Source: Roseibacterium beibuensis (GTDB lineage Bacteria; Pseudomonadota; Alphaproteobacteria; Rhodobacterales; Rhodobacteraceae). From it: a stretch of DNA of 64,000 nucleotides. A model generated the notes under the pieces. The model worked only from the letters and a program-made list of their open reading frames with translations. It searched no databases and was not told the DNA's origin. Positions 16,185 through 24,894 of the stretch are shown here, one piece after another (within the stretch, counting starts at the first letter, position 1; every line of letters starts with the position of its first letter). Where the stretch lies: NCBI RefSeq assembly GCF_039542305.1, contig NZ_BAABHW010000001.1:496001-560000 (forward strand), written 5' to 3'. Both the position numbers and the translations under genes were made by a program.

Positions 16185-17617
16185 TCCGCAGGGCTCAGGG
16201 CGGCGACCTGCGCCTTGCCCGAATGGCTCATGTCGATGGCGCGTCCGTCATCCCCGCGCGCGGCCTTGCGCGCGAGGTAGGCGATGACGCCGATATAGGC
16301 CAGGAGCAGGGCGGCGTAGATCGCCAGATAGGTGACCAGCGTACCCAGGACCATCGGCGCGGGCACCTCGGCCACGGCCATCTCGGTCGTCATGACCCCC
16401 TGTACCAGCCAAGGCTGGCGGCCGATCTCGGTCGTGTACCAACCGGCCAGCGTGGCGACCCAGCCCGAAAAGGCCATCGGCACCAGCGCGTAGAGGATCG
16501 GTTTGGGCAACCCTTCGACCGCGAACCAGTGGCCTGCGATCTGCCCCTCGTGCCGGTCGCGGCGGCGCCACATGAACCAGACCGCGGCCCAGCTGAGCAG
16601 CAGCATGGCAACGCCCGTGCCGACCATCACGCGGAAGGACCAGAAGACAGGGGCCACCGGCGGGTGCAGGGCGGTTCCGTCCTCGGCCACGAAATCGTTC
16701 AGGCCGGTCAACTCGCCGTCCCACTCGTGCGTCAGGATGAAGGAGGCAAGGCCCGGGATCTCGATGGCATGGCGGTTTTCGCGGGCTTCTTCGTCCGGAA
16801 TGCCGAACAGGACCAGCGGTGCGCCTTCCTGGGTTTCCCACAGACCTTCCATCGCGGCGACCTTGGCGGGCTGATACTCTTTCGTGTTCAGACCGTGCAG
16901 GTCGCCCATGAAGATCTGCACCGGGATCAGCAGGGCGCCGATCGCCACGCCGGTCTTGAGCATCGCGCGCACTTCGCGCGACCGGTCGCCGATCAGCCAG
17001 CGGAAGGCCGAGACGCCCGCCACCAGAAAGCCCACGGTCAGGAAGCTGGCCAGCATCATATGTGCAAAGCGATAGGGCATGGACGGGTTGAAGATGATCT
17101 CGACCCAGCTGGTGGCGTGCGCCACGCCGTCGATCATCTCGAAACCCTGCGGCGTATGCATCCAGCTGTTCAGCACGATGATCCAGAAGGCCGACATGGT
17201 GGTGCCGAAGGCGACGAGAAAGGTGGCCAGCATGTGCAGCCAGCCCGGCACCCGCGAAAAGCCGAACAGCATGATGCCGATGAACACCGCTTCGAGGAAG
17301 AAGGCCGTCATCACCTCGTAGGCCAGCAGGGGGCCCGCGATATTGCCCACGGTTTCCATGAAGCCCGGCCAGTTGGTGCCGAACTGGAAGGACATGGTGA
17401 TGCCCGACACGACGCCCATGGCGAAGCTGAGGGCAAAGACCTTCACCCAGAAGCGGTAGGCCGCCATCCACTTGTCGTCCTGCGTCTGGGCAAAGCGCAC
17501 CCGGAAGAAGAACAGCACCCAGCCAAGGGCGATGGTGATGGTCGGAAACAGGATGTGAAACGAGATATTCGCCGCGAACTGGATGCGGCTGAGGATGAGG
17601 GTGTCGAGCGTTTCCAT
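16181..17617 (-). CDS. cydA: cytochrome bd-type (CIO-like) oxidase subunit I
   Basis: 478 residues with about 9 helices. The heme ligands lie in SRIQFAANISFHILFPT (His near residue 21) and in the later conserved His and Met positions. The quinol-binding loop after MGDLHGLNTKEYQPAKVAAM is short, as in cyanide-insensitive oxidases (CioA) rather than the long-loop E. coli CydA. The enzyme supports microaerobic or cyanide-resistant respiration. It lies 13 nt after the stop of the GbsR/MarR-type regulator, as the second gene of a regulator-cydA-cydB operon. Confidence 0.92.
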   Translation of the reverse strand: METLDTLILSRIQFAANISFHILFPTITIALGWVLFFFRVRFAQTQDDKWMAAYRFWVKVFALSFAMGVVSGITMSFQFGTNWPGFMETVGNIAGPLLAYEVMTAFFLEAVFIGIMLFGFSRVPGWLHMLATFLVAFGTTMSAFWIIVLNSWMHTPQGFEMIDGVAHATSWVEIIFNPSMPYRFAHMMLASFLTVGFLVAGVSAFRWLIGDRSREVRAMLKTGVAIGALLIPVQIFMGDLHGLNTKEYQPAKVAAMEGLWETQEGAPLVLFGIPDEEARENRHAIEIPGLASFILTHEWDGELTGLNDFVAEDGTALHPPVAPVFWSFRVMVGTGVAMLLLSWAAVWFMWRRRDRHEGQIAGHWFAVEGLPKPILYALVPMAFSGWVATLAGWYTTEIGRQPWLVQGVMTTEMAVAEVPAPMVLGTLVTYLAIYAALLLAYIGVIAYLARKAARGDDGRAIDMSHSGKAQVAALSPAE

Positions 17618-17630
17618 GGTCGTTCGTCCG

Positions 17631-18182
17631 CTACTTGCGTTTCGCCAGGGCCGGGATGACCCCGCCGGTCTTGTCGATCAGGCCCGCGATCCGGCGGCCC
17701 GTCGTCATGAGCTTCACCAGCCGGTCCGTCTCAAGCCGGTCCAACTCGGCGTAGAAGCCGGTCATCATCTCGATCAACTCGCGCAACTCGGCGATGCGGG
17801 CCTCGGCGTAGTCGTCGCCAGCGGGGCCTTGCATCTCCAATTCGCGCAGCTTGGTCAGGGTCGGGTCGATCTCGCGCTTCTTGCGCTCGGCGACGAGGGT
17901 GCGCACGATCTCCCACAGGTCGTCGGGGGTGGTGAAATAGTCGCGCCGGTCACCGGGGATGTGCTTGAGCCGGACAAGGTTCCAGCTTTGCAACTCTTTC
18001 AGGCCCATCGAGGTGTTCGACCGGCTGATCCCGAGCGCATCGGTGATCGTTTCCGCGTTCAGCGGCTCGGACGAGAGGAACAGAAGGGCATAGATCTGCC
18101 CCACGGTGCGGTTGATGCCCCACCGGCTGCCCATCTCTCCGAAATGCAGGATGAACTCCTGCAAGAGAGGCGTTGTTTTCAT
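17631..18182 (-). CDS. GbsR/MarR-family transcriptional regulator
   Basis: 183 residues from the ATG at 18182 (MKTTPLLQEFILHFGEMG); a TTG two codons further upstream is also possible. A winged helix-turn-helix spans about residues 35-85 (LNAETITDALGISRSNTSMG as recognition region). The C-terminal half is helical and probably dimerises. First gene of the operon with cydAB, so it likely controls the oxidase and itself. A perfect 18-bp palindrome lies 26 bp upstream and is the best candidate operator. The signal it senses is unknown. Confidence 0.85.
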   Translation of the reverse strand: MKTTPLLQEFILHFGEMGSRWGINRTVGQIYALLFLSSEPLNAETITDALGISRSNTSMGLKELQSWNLVRLKHIPGDRRDYFTTPDDLWEIVRTLVAERKKREIDPTLTKLRELEMQGPAGDDYAEARIAELRELIEMMTGFYAELDRLETDRLVKLMTTGRRIAGLIDKTGGVIPALAKRK

Positions 18183-18207
18183 GCCCAAAATCCTGTTCGC
18201 GCAGAGA

Positions 18208-18225
18208 TTTCAGAAATTTCTGAAA
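18208..18225. promoter_or_regulatory. perfect palindrome, candidate operator of the regulator-cydAB operon
   Basis: TTTCAGAAATTTCTGAAA is a perfect 18-bp inverted repeat 26 bp before the regulator gene. Its size and AT-rich centre suit a dimeric winged-helix (MarR/GbsR) repressor, probably autoregulatory. Confidence 0.7.
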
Positions 18226-18310
18226 CAGAGGTAGGCCTGCGCCGGGGCACCTCAACAGCCTGCGACATTATTTTCCGATGAAAGAATTGGGGTGTCCCCG
18301 AAACGAAACC

Positions 18311-18332
18311 GGGCGACGCTCTTGCGCCGCCC
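18311..18332 (-). terminator. terminator after the sulfur transporter pair
   Basis: GGGCGACGC and GCGCCGCCC form a 9-bp stem with one mismatch and a 4-nt loop, 30 nt after the pmpB stop. On the minus strand it is followed by a T-rich GGTTTCGTTT, compatible with rho-independent termination. Confidence 0.55.
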
Positions 18333-18361
18333 GTTCCGATAGCCGTCAAGCTGGGGAGTGG

Positions 18362-18952
18362 TTATTCCGCTGGCTGAACCTCGCCGCGTGCGGCTGATGG
18401 ACGTTCGGGCAGAAGGAACGCCACCAGAACGAAAACGGCACCCAGAACGATCCCGAGGATATCACCCGAGATGGCCGTCAAGCCGGCATAGTCCGAGCCG
18501 GGCACCGTGCCGAGCGTGACCTTGCCGCCGAGGATGTTTTCCAGAAGGCCGGAGTTGTCCCACATCGGGTAGGTCGCCATGTAGGCCGCTGCGCCCAGAA
18601 GGCCGCCGGCCACGAAGAACCACGCGTCCTTGCGGCCCGAGGCGGCTGCGCAGACGCCGGTGCCGGGGCAGTAGCCCGACAACGCCCAGCCGCCGCCCAG
18701 CAGAAGCCCGCCGATGAACACGCCGATATAGGCGGCCTTCACGGACATGTGGCCGACATCGATGATGCCGATCATCTGGCCGCCGAACATCAGGATGGAC
18801 CCGGTGCCGATCGCCAGAAGGATGGTTTTCATCAGGTGCAGGTTCGTCAGGTTCAGCATCTTGCTGATATAATTGGGGTTCGTGGCCCCGATCCGATCCA
18901 GCACCGCGCCGAAGGCGGCCCCGATCACGAGGGCGAGAATGATGCTCGTCAT
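18362..18952 (-). CDS. pmpB: YeeE/YedE-family sulfur transporter, second half
   Basis: 196 residues with several membrane helices and the family motif ALSGYCPGTGVCAAASGRKD, whose Cys is thought to guide sulfur compounds such as thiosulfate through the channel. It forms the second half of a two-gene YeeE/YedE importer and starts 3 nt after the first gene. The name pmpB follows use in related proteobacteria; the substrate is inferred. Confidence 0.85.
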   Translation of the reverse strand: MTSIILALVIGAAFGAVLDRIGATNPNYISKMLNLTNLHLMKTILLAIGTGSILMFGGQMIGIIDVGHMSVKAAYIGVFIGGLLLGGGWALSGYCPGTGVCAAASGRKDAWFFVAGGLLGAAAYMATYPMWDNSGLLENILGGKVTLGTVPGSDYAGLTAISGDILGIVLGAVFVLVAFLLPERPSAARGEVQPAE

Positions 18953-18955
18953 GGG

Positions 18956-19507
18956 TCAGGCCTCCTTGAACAGCACAAGCGCGGTGGGAATGGCGGCGAG
19001 GAAGGCGCCCGCGGCGAAGATGTAGCCCGAGACAGCCGTCTGCATCATGCCCGACATCATGTGCCCCGAGGTGCAGCCGCCCGCGAGGCGTGCGCCGTAA
19101 AGCACGATGAAGCCGCCGGCAAAGGCCACGGCGTAGCGTTTCAGGGTGCTGTCGCCGAAATTGTCGCGCCAGACCTGCGGCATGCTCCGTTCCGAGGCGC
19201 CAACGCCGCCGCGCGCCATCGCCGAGGCAAAGGCGCCCGCCATCATCGCCAGCACGAAGACGAAGCTGTAGTTGAACGGGTTCGCGACCGAGGCCGCGTA
19301 TTTGCCGTTCGACCGCGCGAGGTAGGCGTTGGTCGAGGTGTAGCCGCCTTCCTCCGTTGCGGTGACGACCGAATTGTCGACCGCGTTCCAGAGGATGCCG
19401 TCGAGGATGACGAACTGGGTCGAGACCCCGATCGGCTTGACGAGTGCCACGGCGAGGAAGAACACCACGCCGAGCAGTATCCCGCCCGTTTTCCAGTTGA
19501 GTGCCAT
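18956..19507 (-). CDS. pmpA: YeeE/YedE-family sulfur transporter, first half
   Basis: 183 residues from the ATG at 19507 (MALNWKTGGILLG), preceded by a good Shine-Dalgarno (AGGGAG). It carries the partner Cys motif ARLAGGCTSGHMMSGM. Together with the next gene it equals one full-length YeeE/TsuA transporter, which imports thiosulfate or related sulfur species across the inner membrane. The upstream FnrL-like box suggests induction at low oxygen. Confidence 0.85.
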   Translation of the reverse strand: MALNWKTGGILLGVVFFLAVALVKPIGVSTQFVILDGILWNAVDNSVVTATEEGGYTSTNAYLARSNGKYAASVANPFNYSFVFVLAMMAGAFASAMARGGVGASERSMPQVWRDNFGDSTLKRYAVAFAGGFIVLYGARLAGGCTSGHMMSGMMQTAVSGYIFAAGAFLAAIPTALVLFKEA

Positions 19508-19841
19508 GTTGCATATCTCCCTTCGTGAAATTTTATTGTTGTCTAATACGATTATTGACAATGCATCGCATTGATCCCGGTCAATGTCATCGGGGGATGC
19601 CCGCGCCTGCACGCTGTGACCGCGTGGAGGGTTCGGGTCCGGGGCGATCATCGGCCCAAGGCAGGCAGTCTTTCGCCCTATGGCATACCGGCCCCGCCGA
19701 CGCGGCTTCCTTGACGGAAATCGCGGAGCGCGACATGACTGCCGTTGGGAGACGCGGAGCGCGATGACCTGGTGCCGCCACGGCGGGTTTGCCTTGAAAT
19801 CGAGGGGTTGGGCATCAGCTTTGACCGAAACGACGCCACTC
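19508..19841. other. divergent intergenic region pmpA / molybdenum hydroxylase
   Basis: 334 bp holding the pmpA promoter with an FnrL-like box. The half nearer to the rightward gene shows no clear promoter elements. Confidence 0.5.
19543..19584 (-). promoter_or_regulatory. FnrL-type box and -10 element of pmpAB
   Basis: TTGATCCCGGTCAA (19571-19584) is a TTGAT-N4-ATCAA type FNR box with one mismatch. On the minus strand a TATTAG -10 lies at 19543-19548. The transcription start would be near 19536, which puts the box centre at about -41.5, the class II activator position. Confidence 0.6.
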
Positions 19842-22139
19842 ATGGGGGATGGGAAATTGCTTGTCGGACGCCCTGTCGCACGTCGCGAGGACGTTACCCT
19901 GCTGCGCGGAGAAGGTCGCTACACCGACGACCTGACGCCGGACAGCGCGGCCCATCTCGTCTTCGTCCGCAGCCCGGTGGCCGCGGGCAAGATCGTTGCG
20001 CTGGCCGCCGCGGGGGCCCGCGAAATGCCGGGGGTGCTGGCCGTCATCGACGCCGACACGCTCGATGCCGCCGGGGTGAAGCCGTTTCCGAGCCCCGCGA
20101 TTCCGCCGCATCTCTTGGTCGGCGACCTGCACGCGCCGACCTTTCCGGCCCTGGCCCGCGACGAGGTGCATCACCTGGGGCAGCCGATCCTCGCCATCGT
20201 GGCCGAGACGCTGGCCGAGGCGATGGATGCCGCTGAAATGGTCGACCTGGAGTTCGAGGATCGCCCCGCGAACACCGACCTGACCAAGGCCAAGGGCGGC
20301 CCCGCGGTCTGGCCCACGGCTTCGGACAACAGGATCTTTCGCGTCGAACTGGGCGATGCGGCGGCCACGCAAGATGCCATGGACACGGCCGCGCACCGGG
20401 TCACGCGCCGCTTGTCGATCAATCGCGTCACCGCCGTGTCGATGGAACCGCGCGGCGCGATCGGGTCATGGGACGCGGAGACCGGGCGTTACGTCATGAC
20501 CTCCGGAACGCAGGCCACCCATCGCCTGGCCGAAGCCATGGCCGCCCAGATGGGCGTGCCCGAGGGCGATGTGCGCGTCGTGTCCGAGAACTGCGGCGGC
20601 ACCTTCGGCATGAAGAACGGTGGCATGCCGGAGTATCCGCCGATCCTGGTGGCGGCGCGGCAACTCGGGCGGCCCGTGCGCTGGATCGAGACCCGATCCG
20701 AGGCGTTCCTTTCGGACCCGCAGGCGCGGGAGCAGGTGGCCGAGGCGACCCTCGCGCTGGATGCTGAAGGGCGGTTCCTTGGGCTCTCGGTCGACGTGGT
20801 GGCGGGGATCGGGGCCTATGCCAACGCGACATCGCTTTTGTCGAGCTTCAACAACATCGCCTCGGTGACGGGTGTTTACGGCATCCCGGCGATCCGCGTC
20901 GCGGTCGAGGGCGTACACCTCAACACGCAAACCACCGCAGCCTATCGTGGGGCCGGGCGGCCCGAGGCCTCCTTCATCATCGAGCGGATGATCGACATCG
21001 CCGCGCGCGAGACCGGCATCGACCGGGTCGAGCTGCGCCGGCGCAACATGCTGCAACCCGAGGAACTGCCGCGCAAAACGGCGCTGGGCTATGTCTATGA
21101 CAGCGGCGATTTCCCGGCGCTTTTCGACCGCGCGCTTCAGGCGGCCGACTGGGCCGGTGTCGCGGCGCGCAAGCAAGAGGCGCAGGCACGCGGCAAGCTG
21201 CGCGGCGCCGGGCTGGCCTACACGATCGAGATCGCGGGCGGGCCTCCGGCAAAACCGATGCCGGAATATGCCTCGGCCACCCTGTCGCCCGAGGGCTGCC
21301 GCCTGATGCTGGGGACGGGCGATGCGGGGCAGGGGCATGACACGGCCTTTGCCCAGATCGCGGCGGATGCTTTCGGGCTTGGTCTTGAGAAGGTCTCGCT
21401 CTTTTCGGGCGATACCGGCGTGGTGCCGAAGGGGACCGGCAGCTTCGGCTCCCGCAGTCTTGGCGCGGCGGGCAGTGCCCTGGTGCATGTGTGCGAGGAT
21501 CTCATCGCGCAACTCTCCGTTCACGCTGCCCGGCACCTCGACGCGGAGGCAGAGGCGCTGACCTTTGGGGATGGCACCTTCAAGCTGCCGGGAACGAACC
21601 GGGCGATCACGCTGGAGAGTCTCCTGGCCGAGGATGACCTTACAGTTTCAGCCGAGCGCTGGGAGGCCACGCAAGGCCCAAGCTTCCCCAACGGCTGCCA
21701 CATCACCGAGGTCGAGATCGACCCGGAGACCGGCGAGATGGAGATTTGCAGCTACACCGCCCTCGAGGATATCGGGAAGGTCATCAACCCGCTTCTGGTC
21801 GCAGGCCAGATCCATGGGGGCATTGTGCAGGGCCTTGGCCAGGGCATGATGGAGGCGATCCGCTATGACGAGGACGGCCAGCTTCTGACCGGGTCCTTCA
21901 TGGATTACGCGATGCCACGCGCCAGCGACCTGCCGTTTTTCAACGCGCAGACGGCCTCGGTCGAGACCGCGTCCAACACGCTGGGCACCAAGGGCGTGGG
22001 CGAGGCGGGAACGGTCGGCGCGCTGCCGGTCCTGTCCTCGGCCATCGCGGATGCCTTGGCGCCCCTCGGGGTTGACCATGTCACCCTGCCGGCCACGCCC
22101 TCGGCAATCTGGGAGGCGATCCGGGCCGCACGCAAGTGA
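19842..22139 (+). CDS. xanthine dehydrogenase-family molybdopterin-binding subunit (CoxL-like form II)
   Basis: 765 residues from the ATG at 19842 (MGDGKLLVGRPVARREDV). Aldehyde-oxidase/xanthine-dehydrogenase type large subunit: N-terminal a/b hammerhead domain, then the molybdopterin domain with AYRGAGRPEASFIIERM (form II pattern, not the AYRCSFR of true CO dehydrogenase) and the catalytic Glu in KGVGEAGTVGALP. It needs Mo-MCD cofactor and normally also FAD and 2Fe-2S subunits. Neither partner gene is adjacent, so its partners are encoded elsewhere or it is an orphan. The Shine-Dalgarno at this start is weak, so the start is uncertain. The substrate is unknown. Confidence 0.85.
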   Translation: MGDGKLLVGRPVARREDVTLLRGEGRYTDDLTPDSAAHLVFVRSPVAAGKIVALAAAGAREMPGVLAVIDADTLDAAGVKPFPSPAIPPHLLVGDLHAPTFPALARDEVHHLGQPILAIVAETLAEAMDAAEMVDLEFEDRPANTDLTKAKGGPAVWPTASDNRIFRVELGDAAATQDAMDTAAHRVTRRLSINRVTAVSMEPRGAIGSWDAETGRYVMTSGTQATHRLAEAMAAQMGVPEGDVRVVSENCGGTFGMKNGGMPEYPPILVAARQLGRPVRWIETRSEAFLSDPQAREQVAEATLALDAEGRFLGLSVDVVAGIGAYANATSLLSSFNNIASVTGVYGIPAIRVAVEGVHLNTQTTAAYRGAGRPEASFIIERMIDIAARETGIDRVELRRRNMLQPEELPRKTALGYVYDSGDFPALFDRALQAADWAGVAARKQEAQARGKLRGAGLAYTIEIAGGPPAKPMPEYASATLSPEGCRLMLGTGDAGQGHDTAFAQIAADAFGLGLEKVSLFSGDTGVVPKGTGSFGSRSLGAAGSALVHVCEDLIAQLSVHAARHLDAEAEALTFGDGTFKLPGTNRAITLESLLAEDDLTVSAERWEATQGPSFPNGCHITEVEIDPETGEMEICSYTALEDIGKVINPLLVAGQIHGGIVQGLGQGMMEAIRYDEDGQLLTGSFMDYAMPRASDLPFFNAQTASVETASNTLGTKGVGEAGTVGALPVLSSAIADALAPLGVDHVTLPATPSAIWEAIRAARK

Positions 22140-22336
22140 GACTGGCCGCGTTTCAGCAGTGCCCGAGGAATAGACACAGGCCCGCAATCGCGATCCAACT
22201 GTCGGCCTTTCTCGACACAGGTGCCGAATAATCCCGGTGTGTCCGCCGTTTTGGCGCCATGCGCTTGCATCGGGGGGCACGCTGTTAAAGAAGGCAGGAT
22301 GCATATCGTGCCATGTACTCTTCGAAGGTAGACGCC

Positions 22337-24715
22337 ATGACGGTTTCAACGACATTCACGACGCAAGACATGCGCGCGGCGATCCTGCATCACCTGACCT
22401 ACACGATGGGCAAGGATGCGGACCACGCCACGACCTACGACTGGCGCATGGCCCTGTCTTTCGCGGTGCGGGACCGGATCGTGGACGGCTGGTTCGCCTC
22501 GACCCGGAAAAGCTACGAGGCGGGGGCGAAGCGGGTTTACTACCTGTCGATGGAATTCCTGATCGGGCGGCTTTTGCAGGACGGGCTGGTGAACTTGCGG
22601 CTGCTCGACGATGCCTGCGAGGCGCTGACCGCGCTTGGCCTCGACCCTTGGCAAGTGATCTCGAATGAGCCGGACGCGGCGCTGGGCAACGGTGGATTGG
22701 GACGATTGGCGGCTTGTTTCCTCGAGTCGCTCTCCAGCCTCGGGGTGCCCGCCCATGGATACGGCATCCGATACGAACACGGTCTGTTTCGCCAAAGTTT
22801 TGTCGATGGTCGGCAGGTGGAATTGCCTGAAACCTGGTTGCAGCAACATCACGCCTGGGAATTCGAGCGCCCCGAGGCGCGCTATCGGATCGGGTTCGGT
22901 GGCGATGCCCGTGATGCCGGTTGGGACCCGGCCGAGGCGGTGATCGCCGCGGCCTATGACACGCCGATCGTCGGCTGGCAGGGGCGCTGGGCGAACACGC
23001 TGCGCCTGTGGGCGGCCAAACCGGTCGAGGCGTTCGACCTCGACAGCTTCAACCGGGGCGATTTCGTCGGCGCTGCCACGCCCGAGGCGATGGCCCGCAC
23101 GATCAGCCGGGTGCTCTACCCCGACGACACGACCGAGATCGGCAAGGAACTGCGGCTGAAGCAGGAGTATTTCTTCACCGCCGCCTCGCTGGCCGACATC
23201 CTGCGACGCTTCGAGATGGAGCATGGCGATCTGCGCAAGTTGCCGGAAAAGGTGGCGATCCAGTTGAACGACACCCACCCGGCCATCGCCGGGCCGGAAC
23301 TGGTGCGCCTGCTGCACGATGACAATGGCATCCCCTTCGACGAGGCAATGGACCTTGCCCGCAGCACGCTGGGCTACACCAACCACACGCTGCTTCCCGA
23401 GGCGTTGGAGCGCTGGTCGGACCATCTTTTCGGGCGTCTGCTGCCGCGGCACCTCGAGATCATCGACCGGATCGACCAGGCGCACCGCGCGACCTACCCG
23501 TCAAGCAGCGTGACGATCCGCGAACCCGGCGTGGTGAAGATGGGCGAGTTGAGCTTTGTCATGGCGCATCGCGTCAACGGGGTGTCGGCCCTGCATACCG
23601 AGTTGATGAAATCGACCGTGTTCAAGGAGTTGAACGCGCTTCACCCGGACCGGATCGTGAACGAAACGAACGGTGTCACGCCGCGCCGGTGGCTCTTGTC
23701 GTCGAACCCGCGGCTGGCCAGCCTGATCACCGAGCGGATCGGGGAGGATTGGGTCGGTGACCTCGAACAATTGTCCAGGCTGGAAGAGCATGTCGGCGAC
23801 GCGGGCTTCCTGTCGGCCTATGCCGAGGCCAAGCGCGCCAACAAGGCGGACCTTGCCGCGTGGATCGAGGCCGAGCATGGCATCGCCCTCGACCCCGCGA
23901 TGATGTTCGACGTGCAGATCAAGCGCCTGCACGAATACAAGCGTCAGCATCTCAATATCCTCGAGGCCATTGCGCTGTGGCAAGCGATCCGGGCCGCGCC
24001 CGATGCGGACTGGACCCCGCGGGTCAAGATTTTCGCGGGCAAGGCCGCGCCGGGCTATCATTTCGCCAAGGACATCATCCGCCTGATCAACGACGTGGCC
24101 GAGGTGGTGAATGCCGATCCGGTGACGCGTGACAAGCTCAAGATCGTGTTCCTGCCGAATTATAACGTGACGCTGGCCGAGCGTCTGATCCCGGCTTCGG
24201 ATCTCTCGGAACAGATCTCGACCGCGGGCAAGGAAGCCTCGGGCACCGGCAACATGAAATTCGCGCTGAACGGTGCCCTGACGATCGGCACGCTGGACGG
24301 CGCGAACGTGGAAATCCGCGAACGGGTGGGGGAAGAGAACTTTTTCCTGTTCGGGATGACGGCGGACGAGGTCGTGGCGCGACGCAAGATCAAGGATCAT
24401 GCGGCCAAGGCCATCGCTGTCGACCCGCGCCTTGCCGCCGCGCTGGCCGCCGTGCGCGACGGCACGTTCTGCGCCGAGGAGCCTGACCGCTATGCCCATA
24501 TCGTGCAGAACCTGTCCGGGCCGGATTACTTCCTCGTGTCGTCGGATTTCACGGATTACTGGCGCGCGCAGCGCGAGGTGGATGCCGCTTACCGGGATGC
24601 CGATGGCTGGACGCGGATGGCCGCGCGCAACACCGTGCGCTCGGGCTGGTTCTCGTCCGACCGGACGATCCGGGGCTACATGGCCGATGTCTGGGGCGCG
24701 GAGCCGGTCATCTGA
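22337..24715 (+). CDS. glgP: glycogen phosphorylase
   Basis: 792 residues from the ATG at 22337, with AAGG 9 nt upstream; an in-frame ATG 8 codons earlier is possible. GT35 family enzyme that releases glucose 1-phosphate from glycogen or maltodextrin. Signatures: YYLSMEFLIGR, NEPDAALGNGGLGRLAACFL, and the PLP-binding EASGTGNMKFALNGALTIGT with its Lys. Cytoplasmic. First gene of the rightward glycogen gene set, 179 bp before glgC, so it may have separate expression. Confidence 0.95.
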   Translation: MTVSTTFTTQDMRAAILHHLTYTMGKDADHATTYDWRMALSFAVRDRIVDGWFASTRKSYEAGAKRVYYLSMEFLIGRLLQDGLVNLRLLDDACEALTALGLDPWQVISNEPDAALGNGGLGRLAACFLESLSSLGVPAHGYGIRYEHGLFRQSFVDGRQVELPETWLQQHHAWEFERPEARYRIGFGGDARDAGWDPAEAVIAAAYDTPIVGWQGRWANTLRLWAAKPVEAFDLDSFNRGDFVGAATPEAMARTISRVLYPDDTTEIGKELRLKQEYFFTAASLADILRRFEMEHGDLRKLPEKVAIQLNDTHPAIAGPELVRLLHDDNGIPFDEAMDLARSTLGYTNHTLLPEALERWSDHLFGRLLPRHLEIIDRIDQAHRATYPSSSVTIREPGVVKMGELSFVMAHRVNGVSALHTELMKSTVFKELNALHPDRIVNETNGVTPRRWLLSSNPRLASLITERIGEDWVGDLEQLSRLEEHVGDAGFLSAYAEAKRANKADLAAWIEAEHGIALDPAMMFDVQIKRLHEYKRQHLNILEAIALWQAIRAAPDADWTPRVKIFAGKAAPGYHFAKDIIRLINDVAEVVNADPVTRDKLKIVFLPNYNVTLAERLIPASDLSEQISTAGKEASGTGNMKFALNGALTIGTLDGANVEIRERVGEENFFLFGMTADEVVARRKIKDHAAKAIAVDPRLAAALAAVRDGTFCAEEPDRYAHIVQNLSGPDYFLVSSDFTDYWRAQREVDAAYRDADGWTRMAARNTVRSGWFSSDRTIRGYMADVWGAEPVI

Positions 24716-24894
24716 TCGGCGGCGACCTGCGGTGTGGAGCGGTTGCAACTGCCCGGCGTTTCCCTAGGCTGGTGCTGGATGTATTTGGCGGTGACAGCTT
24801 TTTCACGGCTGGGGAATCCCATCGCCGGGTCGGGCTGTCGCATCGGCGGCCCCCCGGTGGACGCCACGACCCGGAACAGGGAGGACCACGATCC

